From positions 2,694,501 through 2,758,500 of the forward strand of contig JBBBDQ010000350.1 in assembly GCA_037127315.1 (NCBI GenBank): 64,000 bases of DNA, written 5' to 3'. The notes beneath the pieces were generated by a model. That model saw only the letters and a program-made list of their open reading frames with translations, did no database searches and was not told where the DNA came from. This DNA is from Ascarosepion bandense (taxonomy: Eukaryota > Mollusca > Cephalopoda > Sepiida > Sepiidae). Both the position numbers and the translations under genes were made by a program. Shown one piece after another: positions 32,160 to 45,000 of this stretch. How positions within the stretch are numbered: the stretch's first letter is position 1; each line of letters begins with the position of its first letter.

Positions 32160-33600
32160 CTAAGAAAATGGTGTTTTCTTTGTGTGAATTTTCATGTGTT
32201 TGTTTAAAGTGGAACTGGTGGAAAATGCTGATCCACACAATTGACAAGTATATGGTTTTTCTCCAGTGTGTATTCGCATGTGGCGTGTTAAATGGGTTTC
32301 TTGGGTAAATGCAGATTCACATACTTGACAAGAAAATGGCTTCTCACCAGTGTATGTTCACATGTGTTTTTTTAAATTAGAACTCACTGAAAACTCTGAT
32401 CCACATACTTGACAAGTAAATGGTTTCTCTCCAGTGTGTATTTGCATGTGGGTTTTTAAACTAGAACTTACTGAAAATGCTGATCCACAGACTTCACAAG
32501 AAAATGGTCTTTCTCCTGTGTGTATTTGCATATGACCTTTTAAATTAGAACTCACTGAAAATGATGATTCACACACTTTAGAAGAAAATGATTTCTCTCC
32601 TGTGTGCATTTGCATGTGGTTTTTCAAATAAGACTTCTGTGAATATGCTGACCCGCAAATTTGACAAGAAAATGTTTTTTCTCCTGTGTGCAATCGCATG
32701 TGCTTTTTTAAATGAGATCCTTGTGAAAATGCTAATCCACAAACCTGACAAGAAAATGGTTTCTCTCCTGTGTGTATTCGCATGTGCTTCTCTAAATAAG
32801 ATCGCTGTGAAAATGCTGATCCACAGACTTGACAAGAAAATGGTTTTTCTCCTGTGTGTATTTGCATATGCTTTTTTAAATGAGATCTCTGTGAAAATGC
32901 AGATCCACAAACCTGACAAGAGTATGGCTTCTCACCAGTGTGTATTCGCATGTGTTTTTTTAAACTGGAACTTACTGAAAATTCTGATCCACATACTTGA
33001 CAAGGAAATGGTTTCTCACCAGTATGTATTTGCATGTGGGTTTTTAAACTAGAACTCACTGAAAATTCTGATCCACACACTTGGATTCGCATGTGGGTTA
33101 TTAAAGAAGAACTAATTGAAAATGATGATCCACAGACATGACAAGAAAATGGTTTCTCACCAGTGTGTATTCGCATGTGGGTTTTTAATTAAGAATGCTC
33201 AGAAAATGCTGATCCACACACTTTACAAGAAAATGGTTTCCCTCTAGTGTGTCTTTGCATCTCACTTTTCAGATATGAATTCTCTGCAAATGGGGCTTTA
33301 CACTGTTCACTAAAGTAAGGTTTTTCTTCCATGTAATATCATGTATTTTTTCAATTTTGAACTGTGTGAAAACAATGATCTGAACACTTGTCAAAAAAAC
33401 GTTTTGTATCCTATATGGACTCTTGTGTGTCTTTTAAAGTTAAATTCTCTGAAAATTCTGGTCCACACTATTCACACTTAATTTTGAATCTGTGAAAAAG
33501 AAGCTGATTTGTACAACTTCACAGGGGTTGCTCTAAAGACAGTAAGTGTACTTTGAAATGTGAATTTTAAAAAAAATGCTGATGTACAGACTATGAAAGA
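32160..33600 (-). pseudogene. C2H2 zinc-finger array protein, interrupted by stops
   Basis: The minus strand encodes about 12 recognisable C2H2 fingers with HTGEKPF linkers, ending with a natural stop at 32160-32162 after [10 protein letters not shown]. The longest open part is 32358-33176 (272 aa). Two in-frame stops break the array: TGA at 32358-32360 (probably from CGA, since sister fingers have MRIHTGEK there) and TAA at 33189-33191. One linker-plus-Cys stretch is deleted near 33080, one finger has Cys to Ser (SKVCESSF) and another His to Tyr. Fingers of two types alternate in blocks (SVSSSLK and SQRSHLK), pointing to tandem duplication. Upstream, decayed fingers reach about 33600. Such proteins usually bind DNA as transcription factors. 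No KRAB-like or other N-terminal domain is seen, and this copy is probably dead. Confidence 0.88.
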
Positions 33601-35799
33601 ACGAGCAATTTATTCTTTGTAAACTTGTAACTATTCATGAAGTCTTTCTAAATGTATATCTACACACATTCTTCTTTTTAATCTGTGTTTACATGTTTTC
33701 AAACTGTAATCCTCAGCCGTTACTGATATCTGTAAATAAAAAAGAGGTATTGCAAAATAATAGACTCGTATATTATTTGAAATTGCTGCAATTATAATAA
33801 TTGAAATAGCAGATAATATAAACAGACACATTACTACATTTTTCTAAATTTCATTTATCTCTATTAGTAAAGATATGAGCAAATTGTTTATGCTCAACAT
33901 TTAACCAATACATTCAAATTTGGTACAAGTGAAAGAAAATAACACTTTAGTAAATTATACAAGCAATAATTCTTAAAACCTTTTTAAGTTTTATCAAATT
34001 CTTGTTTTTAAGATACACAAATTTTCCTGATGTTCAACACTTTTACATAAATCTAGTTGCCTCCACAGAAATGTTTGTTTTAAGTGTGTTTATAATGAAA
34101 ATAGTTTTATTTAACATTTAATTTAATGTTTCCAAGAAGCAAACTACTTTGCTGTATTTCAAAACAAATTTAAATTGATTGGAAGGAAGTTTTTTTTCAC
34201 TAAAATATCTGATTCAGTTCAACAGATTACAGTGAATATTTTTCTAATTTTAAAGTCGACTGGATAATTGAAAATTATGTATAAATTTATATACTTCAAA
34301 TAAATTTTACAGATATAGCCACTGTAGAAAAACATTAGATAAACTTCCATCTGTTATTCAAGCTGTCAACACCTAAAATAAAAAACTGCCATGTTAAAAA
34401 ATAAATTTCTACAATATTTTAAATATAAAATAATATTTTTTTTATTGTGTGTGTGTGTGGAAAATAAAATAAGAAACAGCACACCATAAATGTATAAACT
34501 GTTCTGACTTGATTTTGAGAAATTTTAATTAACCATGTAATATTCTAATTTTCTTAATTAGTTTTTTATAGAATTTAATAGTTTTATTTTTAAAAAAAAA
34601 GATTGTATTATTAATTTTTTTACACATTTCAACATTTTCCTAGTTTTTCATACAAATTTTTAATATTTCTTTTTTAAAGTTTCTGTATTCATTTTTATAC
34701 ACTTCTTTTCACATAGATTATTGTAATGTAAATATAAATAAACCAGCTATTTCTGTTTCTGAATAAAAAACCTAAGAGACCAACTTAAAAAAAAAAATTC
34801 GATATGGGGAAAATCGCCATAAGACTGTGGAGTTATGTTTTTTTATTTCACTTTTTAAATAAAACAACTTCATGAGTTTAAAGTGTACCCCTGCAAAAAA
34901 CAATAAAATTAAATTAAATTTTAAAAAAATACTTTTAGTAACTACTAACATTTTTGGAATTTTGTACAAAAAATATATTATCTGAATCATAATGTTTCTG
35001 TCAACAAGAATAAGATGTTTTTTTGTTATTGTTGTTAAATTAATTATTTCAGCAGACCAATGTTTTTGTCTTCATTGCTTTTAGTTTTCAAAGACAAAAA
35101 CAAAAGTAAAGTTTTTTATCCCAATGTTTCTGTTACACACACCAGTCTTCCTCTGTCTCAATTATTTGTTGTAAATGGATGATTTTCTAGGGGTTTTAAT
35201 CAGAACATACATAGCCTAGTGGATAAAAAAAAGGTATTGGCAAAGTTCACTAGGTTCATTGGAGAGACAGATTCGTATCATAAGATAAGGAAGAACTGAT
35301 GATGATGACAATCTTTGAAATTTCTTGAGAACAGCAGAATGAATGCAACAAGTTCTTGTGAATTTAAAGTAAAAGGGATTTTTATGCAGATTTCCAAAAA
35401 AGCATGTTAGTTACTTGAGAAAAGCTAGAATAAAATAATGAAACAAACATAAAAAAAATATATTTTTTGATAGCTAATTTACCAGAATAAATTTGCAATT
35501 ATTACAATATCACATACATTTTATAAAAATCAATGAAGAAAATATCTTTTTTTTTTTTTAGTAACTTCCTTTTTCGAAATTAGGAAATTTAACTTTTTTA
35601 CCTGAGAGAAGAAAAAGGTTTGCATTTTTTTAAAGCAAAGTAAAGAAAAAAAAATCATGCAGAGCTAACCTTCATTTATTTTTCTTGAGTAATTTTTACA
35701 AATAGAAAAAAAAAGTCAACTGTAAGTCAGAAACCCCAAAATGATTGAATAGTTTAAGAAAAATGTTTAAATTTTTTTTTTTCTCAAAATGTGTGTGAG
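33601..35799. other. Intergenic AT-rich DNA, no gene recognised
   Basis: About 2.2 kb with homopolymer runs. Short blocks (for example AAACTACTTTGCTGTATTTC near 34143) resemble the intronic repeat found at 38-45 kb. Confidence 0.5.
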
Positions 35800-35912
35800 G
35801 AAATGAGCGGCAATAATGTGACCTGGGGAAAAAGCAATTTGGTGAAAAGGTGAAATCGAGGCTGGCGCGGGTTCCAAAGCCTTAGTGATTGTTCTTTGCT
35901 TATCCGAATCCC
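35800..35912 (+). promoter_or_regulatory. Putative promoter/5' UTR of SAP-domain gene
   Basis: This short stretch is clearly richer in G+C than its surroundings (GAGGCTGGCGCGGGTTCC at about 35858). It lies directly before the ATG and has no TATA box. An in-frame TGA at 35886-35888 bounds the coding region. A CpG-bearing TATA-less promoter is inferred. Confidence 0.4.
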
Positions 35913-36008
35913 ATGGATTTAACAATTGAAGATCTTCGTTCCGAACTTGAAAAGAGAGGACTGGATTCTACAGGAGAGCAGAAAGATTTACGATCGCGAT
36001 TTGAAAAG
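35913..36008 (+). CDS. Exon 1 of SAP-domain protein gene
   Basis: An ATG (context CCCATGG) opens 32 codons ending AAG at a GT donor (AAG|GTATTC, 36009). The peptide starts MDLTIEDLRSELEKRGLDST and continues to the RSRFEK boundary. It fits the SAP motif: two amphipathic helices with LRSELEKRGL, a G after the turn, and a second helix. SAP domains bind DNA or scaffold/matrix regions in nuclear proteins for transcription, splicing or repair, such as the hnRNP-U and SAFB families, but I cannot identify which protein this is. The first ATG in frame was chosen because a stop lies 24 bp upstream. The exon ends on a codon boundary (phase 0) and joins 52052 without a break. Confidence 0.75.
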
Positions 36009-37307
36009 GTATTCATCTTTTAAACGATTCACTTTCTTGTAGTTAAAATACCAACGACGATGGGGAAGACGACGATGACGAAAGCCTTTCTTGTCTCGAC
36101 TGAGCTAAGCTTCATTTTTTCTTCTTTCTTTTCTTAGTTAAGCAAAAAGAATCGATATAAAAAGAGATTGTTTTATAAAAATGTTTTTTACTTATAGTGT
36201 ACGTTTCAAATAATTTCTTGATTGAAAATTGTGCATAAAATTTTTAAAATTGAAAGAATAACAATGAAATGCGTTGAATAAATAGTTTTAGTTTTTTTTA
36301 CTAACTAGTGATTTATTTCAAGTAATTTATTTTGCTCTATTAGTTTGCAAAGTAAGCCTTTTTAAAGTAAACGTTTTAATTTCGATTTATTTATTTAAAA
36401 TATGTTTGCTTCGGTGGAAAATCTAATTAATAAAAATTAGATTCAAATTACACGGAGATTTATTGTACGAAAAAAATGTGTTCAAGAAGAAATATGGTTG
36501 AACTTGCTTAGTGTAACAGTGTAACTAATTATTTCCTGTCGAAACGTTGATTAATTTGGAATAATGAAAAATTATTGTCATGGAGATACAGTTTAAAGCA
36601 ATTTATATATAGTAAATAAATAAAAGAGATCGTTAAAAATAGAAAAAAAGTTTCCATCGCATTCAAAAAAAGAAAAAATTCCAACTTGACTACATTTTTT
36701 TTGTAAAGACGCCAATTTTTATTTTTAAATCATAAAAAAAAATTAAAATTAAACTTTTGATATTATAATTAAAATTTAGTTAGAAGTTTTTGACACAAGT
36801 TGATTGATGACATTATTTTGTAATTTTTAAAAAATTTTTTCCCTGATTTTCCACAGATCGTCCTGATTTCGTTATTTTTTAATTCACGCATTCTTTGACA
36901 TGATTTTTTTATTAGACATTATTTTCAGTTATTCAATTTTCTGAGACTCAAGAATTCTTCTCAATGTTTAAAATAAATCCCCCCCCCCCAAAAAAAAACT
37001 AGTCAAAATCCAAATGTATGGCTATTGATGCCACTTTTAATTCTTTTTATGTGTTTTTTTTTTTTTAATATCAAAGTGTTTTTAAAAAGGAGCAAGAAGG
37101 AAGCCCATTTTTTTTTTTTTTAATCAAATTTTGTGTAATGAAAATTTCAAATCTTTAAAATAATTCGGTGTACTTTACATTGAAATAGAATGTAATTTTA
37201 TTTTACTTAAATGGAAAAAGAAAATCTTTCACATGAAAACGAGAATTATTGCTGAAAGGCCAACCGACGACCAACCAACCTTTATGGCTGCCGAGTTAAA
37301 AACTGAA

Positions 37308-37338
<31 letters not shown>

Positions 37339-38396
37339 TTCATGTTCTATTTTCTTTCTATTAATTTTATTATTTTTTTTATTCCTAAAAACTTTGTTTA
37401 AGCATTTTATTTGAAAAATATCCAGAAATCTATTTAAAATTTTGATGAATTTTAATTCTTTATCATTAGTAATTATGACTTTATTCAAATCGACTAGTAA
37501 GTAGTAGTAGTCGTAGTAATTGTATGGCAAGCAAGATTTCGTTTTCGCTCATCGTAAAAAGGTTGGATTTTTATTTTAATTGATGGTCGGTTTTTCTTTA
37601 TCGATGTAGTAAGAATCGATTCCATTAATCAAAGATGATTAATTAGTTCGCAAAAATAATAATAATAAAAAAGGAGGCGGAGGTAATTTTGATTTTGCTT
37701 TGATGGTGGAGGTGGGGTAGTAAACTGTACCCTGACCAACGGGATTGACATGAAATGTCACCGCCGGAAGTGGGTGGGGATCCATTCATGTGCATATGTA
37801 TTGTATTCAGTACAAAAGTGTTCACATTTGATTCCATTAAAAAGCATTAAACATTCTTATTTTTATTATTTCATTTTTTAAAAAAAAGTGATCTTTTAAA
37901 AGTTATATTTAAATAATTGTTTAGACAAAGAGAAAGGAAGCCAAAATTGTTTGTTTGAATTTTATTTACTTGTACTTTGTTCACATCGTCATAAAAGTGT
38001 ATTAAAAAAAGGAAAGCAACAAAAAAAATAATTTAAAAAGTCTTTTTTCCTTTTTACATATGTTCGTGGTGATAAATAATAAAAGTATTTCATTGTTATA
38101 TTCATGAATCTAATAATGGTTGTAAGTGATAATTTGCTTCTCGTTGCTTTTTTTCTTTTTTTGTCTTTTTCAACGACTTCATTTCAGAGTAGCTAGATTT
38201 TTTTTTTTTTAAGCGTAGATGTTGAAGGTAAACATGTTCTAAGAAGAAATACTGTCACTCATTCACTTTTTACTTCTTCACATCATTTGTTTGTTTTTTA
38301 ATTTTTTAAAAATTAATTTGTCAAGTTTATCAATCCTGCGGTCCATGTGGGAACGTTTTGGTTACTTTTTTTTTTTTTTTTTTCATTTTTATCCTC

Positions 38397-38464
38397 CAAA
38401 AGGGTAGACGAGTAATTAATACTTTTCACGGAAAAGTTATCAGTATTACTCGTATAGCCTTTTG
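38397..38464. repeat. Three-tier inverted repeat / hairpin
   Basis: CAAAAGG (38397-38403) pairs with CCTTTTG (38458-38464), ACGAGTAAT (38408-38416) with ATTACTCGT (38445-38453), and ACTTTTC (38421-38427) with GAAAAGT (38431-38437) around loop ACG. Four-nt internal loops lie between tiers. This gives 23 perfect pairs, more if TA pairs in the first internal loop are counted. Function unknown. Confidence 0.8.
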
Positions 38465-38531
38465 AAAAATAGAATGCTGTAAGTACTTGTCTAAAAAACT
38501 AGTCCCAAGTGGTATGTGATGACGCGTGTGC

Positions 38532-38539
38532 TGACGTCA
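38532..38539. promoter_or_regulatory. Palindromic CRE-like site in intron 1
   Basis: TGACGTCA, the consensus CREB/ATF site, next to GATGACGCG in an otherwise AT-rich intron. Use as an enhancer element is speculation. Confidence 0.25.
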
Positions 38540-39865
38540 CAGATAAAGTTATTTTGTTTGTAATCGTGTTTTCGTCACAGATTAACAGAAGAATGACAAA
38601 ATGAAAGTTAGTAAATCTTATTTTTGTCTCTGTTCACCTAATGTAGTCATGTTCAATTTGTATATTTTTTATTGTAGGTACAAAAAAAAATCGCAATACG
38701 GTTCTAAAAATTAAAATGAATTTTTGTTTTGAATCTTTCTGCTTTTGTTTTAATTTCAAGCTTATGGAATAAAGAAATACTTTGCTGAATTTCAAGACTA
38801 ATTTAAAATTTAAAAATATGACTGGAAGGAGGTTTTTCATAAGTATCAAAAATGCATTTTTTTCTGAGGTACCGTCATTATTTTTGATAAGTAACTTTTA
38901 AATTAATTTTTTAAAAATAAAGATTTTTAGTTTTAATTGAAAGCTAAATGATTAAATTTACTATTTCCAGTAAGCAAAATACTCTGGTGTATTTCAAACA
39001 AATTGATTGAAATCTAAAATTTGTTTTTTAATTTTCTTTTCTTTTTCGGTTTTTTGGCCGTTTTTGAGCAGTCGACACATTTGTAAACAAAAGTTAATTC
39101 ACGATTTTAAAAATCTTGCAAAAATAAAATATACATCTGAGACATTTTTGGAAAATTAGCAGATTTAATCTTAAATTAATCTGATTTACACAAGTATTAC
39201 TTATTTTACCCATATATTTGTTTTTTTACCAAGATTTTTTAATAATTTAAAAAATAATTTAATTCATTTGTGTATAAGCTCTGAATGTTTCATTATTATC
39301 CGACAATTATTTGATTGATTTCGCCTCTCCCCCCACGAATTTCCAAATTAATGTGGTTGTCACCAGAAGAAAAAAAACTGAGTTATGTAATATTACGTTT
39401 TCCATTGTAAACTCTTGTAATGATTTGGTTAGCCGCTAACTAAAATCCAAACAAGATTTTTTTATCAAAATTTCAAACGTGTTAGAAGGGATTAAAAAAT
39501 TCTTTAAAATAATTAAAAATTCATTGACCTTTCCTCTTAATAACAAATATTTTGATGGAAAAAGTTTTTATACTAAGTTTGGGGACTTTTTTCTTCATAT
39601 TATCCTGCTTTTTCAGTGAATTAGTGAAGGTTCCTTATTAGTAGAAAAATCAAAGTATTTTTTAATCCTTTCAAACCCTTTTTTTTTTTTTTTTTTTCAG
39701 TAAAAAAAAAAACTAATTTTGAAATTCTTGCAAAAATCAAGTAATTGTAGAATTTTAAATTTTTGATGACAAAACTTTAAGTCTGGAGCCAGTTTTCATG
39801 AGAGCATATTTTTCTAACTGTTAAAGATGACTTGGTAGTTAAAAATTATATGAAAAAAGGAGCTC

Positions 39866-40067
39866 TTTTTTTTTTTTTTTTTTTTTTAAATCATATCACC
39901 CCGAGCAAGGAGGTCACGCCACTGATGTGCAGGGGGCTATGTAAGAGTGAAAAGATTGGAAAAGAGAAAGCCGGAAACCACATCCTAAACAGGGAACAAG
40001 GGATGAGCCTCTTAACCTGTTCAATAGACGTTGGTGGAGTGTGAACCGGGCGATAGTTTAGTCTATC
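39866..40067 (-). mobile_element. Single-unit head-tail LINE derivative
   Basis: On the minus strand one LINE head block (GATAGACTAAACTATCG ... TCCAATCTTTTCACT) is followed by the LINE 3' tail and an A-run (complement of 39866-39887). About 200 bp, no coding sequence. The first bases of the head (CAATTGGAGTA) are missing. Confidence 0.88.
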
Positions 40068-42004
40068 ATATTCTTAAGTAATTTTCACAAGTATGTATCC
40101 ACACACATTGTAGAAAAAATTTAGATAAACTTTCTCTTATCAATGTGTCAACACCTAATTAAAACACACCCGTGTTTAAAATAGGCACCTCCAGTCTGCT
40201 TCGATCCCTAAATTGAAATTTTAAAAATAAGTAATCTTCAAACTTTAAAATTAGCTTTAATTGAAAGCCAGGAGATTAAATTTTAATTCCCGAAAAAAAA
40301 TACACTGGTATTTTTGAAACCAAAATTATATTGATTTTAATCTAATTTTTATTGAAATCAGACAAATTCAAGTTAAATTTCCCACCATTTTTTATTTATT
40401 CACGCATTCTGTCAACACTGTAAACTGTAGCCAAATTTCTGTTTTAAAAATCATGCAAAAATAAAATATACCTCGCTGACACGTCATTTAAGTCAATTTT
40501 TAAAATTGAAACTTACCTTTATCTGATTTCAATCAAGTAATAATTCCTTTCTGCCAGAAATGTAAAATAAATACAAATTTTTTAACTACGGTAGCCGTAT
40601 CAGTCATCACAATGATTAATGCATAGGTGTTAAAAGATTTATGAGATCAGATGGGAAGTATGGTGACAATACAGGCCAAAAAAAACATAACATTTTAATT
40701 TCTTTTTTAACTAAATAGTAAAATTTAAAATAATAATTTCAGCAATTATATAATATTTAATAGAATGTTAGTTTAGATTTATAGCCAGATATTTGATGCT
40801 TTCTGAATAAAAATTTAAAAATTTAAATTTCTTTTAAAATAACTTTAATAAGAAAGAATGAAATTAAAATAACCAAACTAAGTTATTCTATGTTATTTAC
40901 TAACATTTTTATGTATTTTTCATATCATTAATTTATCACTAAGTTTAAGGCATGGTAAAAATATCTAATTTAATTTTTATAGTACTGTAGATGTTAATTA
41001 TGGAAACATGTTATGACTCCTATGGAACATCGTACTTACTCAAAAATGGAACGTAAATGAACATATTTACACACAAAAATTTTTTTTATTTAATTAATTT
41101 AAAATATTCAGGTCAAACGATTTTTATTAAACTTTTCAATTTTAGATAGGCAATATGATAATCAGCTCTTAACTAAAAAGTCTACTCGCCGATAAGTCTT
41201 TGGAGATTTTAAAAATATTTTTAAAAGCTTATATATTATTAAATTATTTAATAAAAAAATTTAAACAAATGAAAACAATTGTTTTAAAATTTTATTAATC
41301 GAAGAAAAAAATTTTTTTTGGAGTATAATGTCCTTAATAGCTATTATTTATTCCAGTAATTAAAAGATTATCAAATTTAATTATATCAGAGTTTTATTGC
41401 ATTTTTTATTTTACTCTTCGGAGAAGGTTTTTGGATAGTGATTGTAAACTTAAGATAAAAAATATAGGTGATTTATATTTCCCAATGCGTTGAACTAATA
41501 AAAAAAATGTTTGACATCCTCGGAAAGTTTAACATTTCATGGATTTATGTAAAGTGGGGATAACAGAGGTAAAAAAATATATATTTTATCAAGATTTTTA
41601 AAAAATAATAATTTCAAAAGTAATTTCATTCATTTGTGAACGAATACTGAAAGTTTCATTAAAATCTGACAATTATTTGATTTTTGCGAGAATTTCCAAA
41701 TTAATGTGTTTGTAACCTAAAAAAAGTGGCAAATGCAATCATTTGGTGTCCATTGTAAAACAGTAGTAAAACGTTCTTAGCCGCTAAATCAATCAAAACT
41801 TTTCGAAACCAAACATTCTGACAAAATTTCGAAAATGTTAGAAAGGATTAAAAAAAATTTTTAAATAATTAAAAACTACTTTGATCTTCCCTCTTTAAAA
41901 TAATATAAACATTTTGAGGGAAAAAGTTTGTTTTATTATGTTTGGGATCTTTTTTTAATCATACTATGCTGTTTTTTTTTTTTTTTTTTTTTTCAATGAC
42001 GTAA

Positions 42005-42029
42005 TGGAGGTACCTCATAGGTACCTCCA
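42005..42029. repeat. Perfect 11-bp inverted repeat
   Basis: TGGAGGTACCT - CAT - AGGTACCTCCA. Related GAGGTACC/TATC motifs recur at 38867, 43485 and 44642, so it probably marks a module of the intron repeat. Confidence 0.7.
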
Positions 42030-45000
42030 CTCATTTTTTTATAAGTAACTTTTAAATTGAATTGTTAAAAATAAAAAGGTTTTTTGAAACTTATTTTAAT
42101 TGAAATCTAAATGATTAAATTTACTATTTCCAGTAAGCAAAATGCTCTGGTGTATTTCAAACAAAAATTATACTGATTGGAATGTAAAATTTTCAGATTT
42201 AAAAAAAATTTTGCATGATCAGCACATTTGTAAACAAAAGTTAATTCTCAATTTTAAAAATCTTGCAAAAATAAAATATACATCCATGACATGTTATTTT
42301 TGGAAAATTAGTAAATTTAATGTTAAATTAGTCTAATTTATACAAGTATTACTTATAGTATGAAATTTAGACTAAAAGTAAAACTATTTCTTAATCATGT
42401 AATGTTGATCCTTCTGACCTTTCCCCATATGTTTTGACATGTGATGACTTTTAGATGCAAGATAAGCTAAGTTTCTATGGTGATTACAAGTGACATAATT
42501 GTCCAAAAATTTTTTTCTGTCAGGGAAGAAACTGGGAAACACATTATTTTTAATGTACACACAGAAATTACCATACAAAAAAAAACTTCAAATACACAAA
42601 AAAAATTTTAATTATTTTTAAAAATGCGAAGGCACAATGATTTGTATTAAGCTTTTTGATTAGTAAATATAGTCTTTACTTAATAACTAATGCCAACAAA
42701 TCTTTGAAGTATTTTACAAATAATTCTGAAATTTTATAAATTATTGTAAAAAAAAAGGAAAATAACAATTTTTTAAAAATTTCATTATTAATCTTTTATT
42801 TTTTTATTTTTTTTCCACAGACTATAATGACCTTACTATATTATTTATTAAAGCAAAAGCTTATCTAATTAAATAATGTCATAGTTTTATTGCATTTTTT
42901 ATTTTACTATTCAGAGCAGATCTTTGGAAATGATGGTAAAATGTTTGAAAAAAATAATAGATGATTTCCATTTCCCAATATGAGTCCTGCGTTTAACTAA
43001 TAAAACCAATTTTCCCAACCAAATTTAATTACTTAAAATTTCATGAATTTGTGTGGGGTAACAGGTAAAAAAAAAATGATTGAATAATAAATGTTTACGA
43101 AGATTATTTTAAAAATAATAATTTCAAAAATAATTTCATTCATTTGTGAATAAGTTCTGAAAATTTCATTAAAATCTGACAATTGATTTTTGCAAGAATT
43201 TCCAAATTAATGTATTTGTCACTGGAAAAAAAAATGAGTTATGTAATATTACAATTTCCATTGTAAACTTTTCTGATTGGTTGCTTCCTAATGAAAATCA
43301 AAATAAGATTTTTTTTACCAAAATTTCGAACATGTTAGAAAGAATTAAAAAATAATTGAAAAATCCACTGAACTTCTCTCTTAATAATAACAAACATTTT
43401 GATGGAAAAAGTTCATTTTAAGTTTGGAACCTATTTTTTCAGTGTGTTGTGTGTTTTTTTGTTTTTTGTTTTTTCTCTAAGTAGAGGTATCTATTTTAAT
43501 GAAACTTTTAGGACTTATTCACAAATGAATGCATTATTTATGAAATTATTTCTTGTAAAACCTGCCCACCCCCCAACTTAAGCTAATGAAATTTCTAGAA
43601 ATTAAATTGTCTGCAAACTGTTTTATGACTCCTTGAAGAATGTTTTTTGTTTTTTTTTTCTTACAGTTGTCACTTTCTTGAAAATCTGCAAAATAAAAAA
43701 GGCAATAAAAACTGTGACATTATTTAATTTGATAAGCTTTTAATTGCTTTTATAAATAATATAAAAGACATTGTCTGAAAAGAAAAAAAATACAATGAAT
43801 TTTTACAAGAATAATTTTTCTTTTTTTTTTTTCTTTTTTAAATCATAATAGTTTCAAAAATCTTTTAAAAATTCTTCAAAACATTATCTGTGTTAGGTTA
43901 AATGAAAACTATATTTACTAAGCAAAAATTGTAAAGCTTAATACAATTAATAATGCTCTAAGATTTTGAAAGTAATTGAATTTTTTAAATTTTTTTTTTT
44001 TGTTCATGTTTATAAAACCTCCCCATTTTGAAAATATGAATGACCATACATGACATTATCATAAAATATGACTATGATAATTTTAAAGTCAACATTACTA
44101 AAATTAAATTATGGAGAATATTTCTAACATTTGTAAGATAACTGAGTACTTGAAAATTATATAAAAAAAGCATTCTCCCATCATTTTCTTAAATTATCTT
44201 TTGATAAATAAAGTCTCCATAAACAGCAATAAACATGTAAATAGCTTATCAGTGCTTGTTGAGTGTTGAAAAATATGTAAATCATTACTACTGTTTGTTT
44301 TAAAATGTTTTTCTGCTTTTTTTTTTTTTTAATTAACATAAATAAAACTTGTTTCAAATCAGATATTTTCAGAAAAGTATATTTTACTTTTGGAAGAATT
44401 TTTTAATAAAGGAAATTTTGTTGAAATTAAAGATGGCTTAAGGGTGCTAATCAGCTATTTTAAAAAAAAATTAAAAATCAAATCCAATCAATATAATTTC
44501 TGTTTGAAAAATACACTATGCATAATGGAAATAGTAAATTTAATCCTTTTAGCTTTCAATTAAAGCTAAATTGAAAGCTTCAAAAAAAGCTTTATCATTC
44601 ATCAAAATTCATTTTAAAACTTAGGTATCACAAAAAAGTAGAGGTACCTATTGTAATCTAATGAATTTAGGTACTTTGAATTTAAATTTACTGTAGCTAC
44701 CACTCTTATTTTCTGATAATGTTGTGTATGAGCATTTGTTTATAAAAATCAGTGCATTTATACACACATACACACACTAAAACAAAGTTCTTTTTTAAAA
44801 TATTGGGGTGGGGTTTGCTGGATTGTATTAAGCTTTTTCCATTTATGATTAGTAAATTTTTTTTTTTTAAATTCTGCATTAATTTGTACTGTTGAGGTGA
44901 TATTATTCAGCAAAAAAATATATTGGAAACAATTCTTGCAAAACACTGAAAAAAAAAATAATATTCATAATATATCTTACTGATAAAAGTAGTTAAAAGC

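Noticed and set aside
35296..35330. CTGATGA followed by GAAA on the plus strand
   Set aside because: The intervening bases do not form stem II; chance match.
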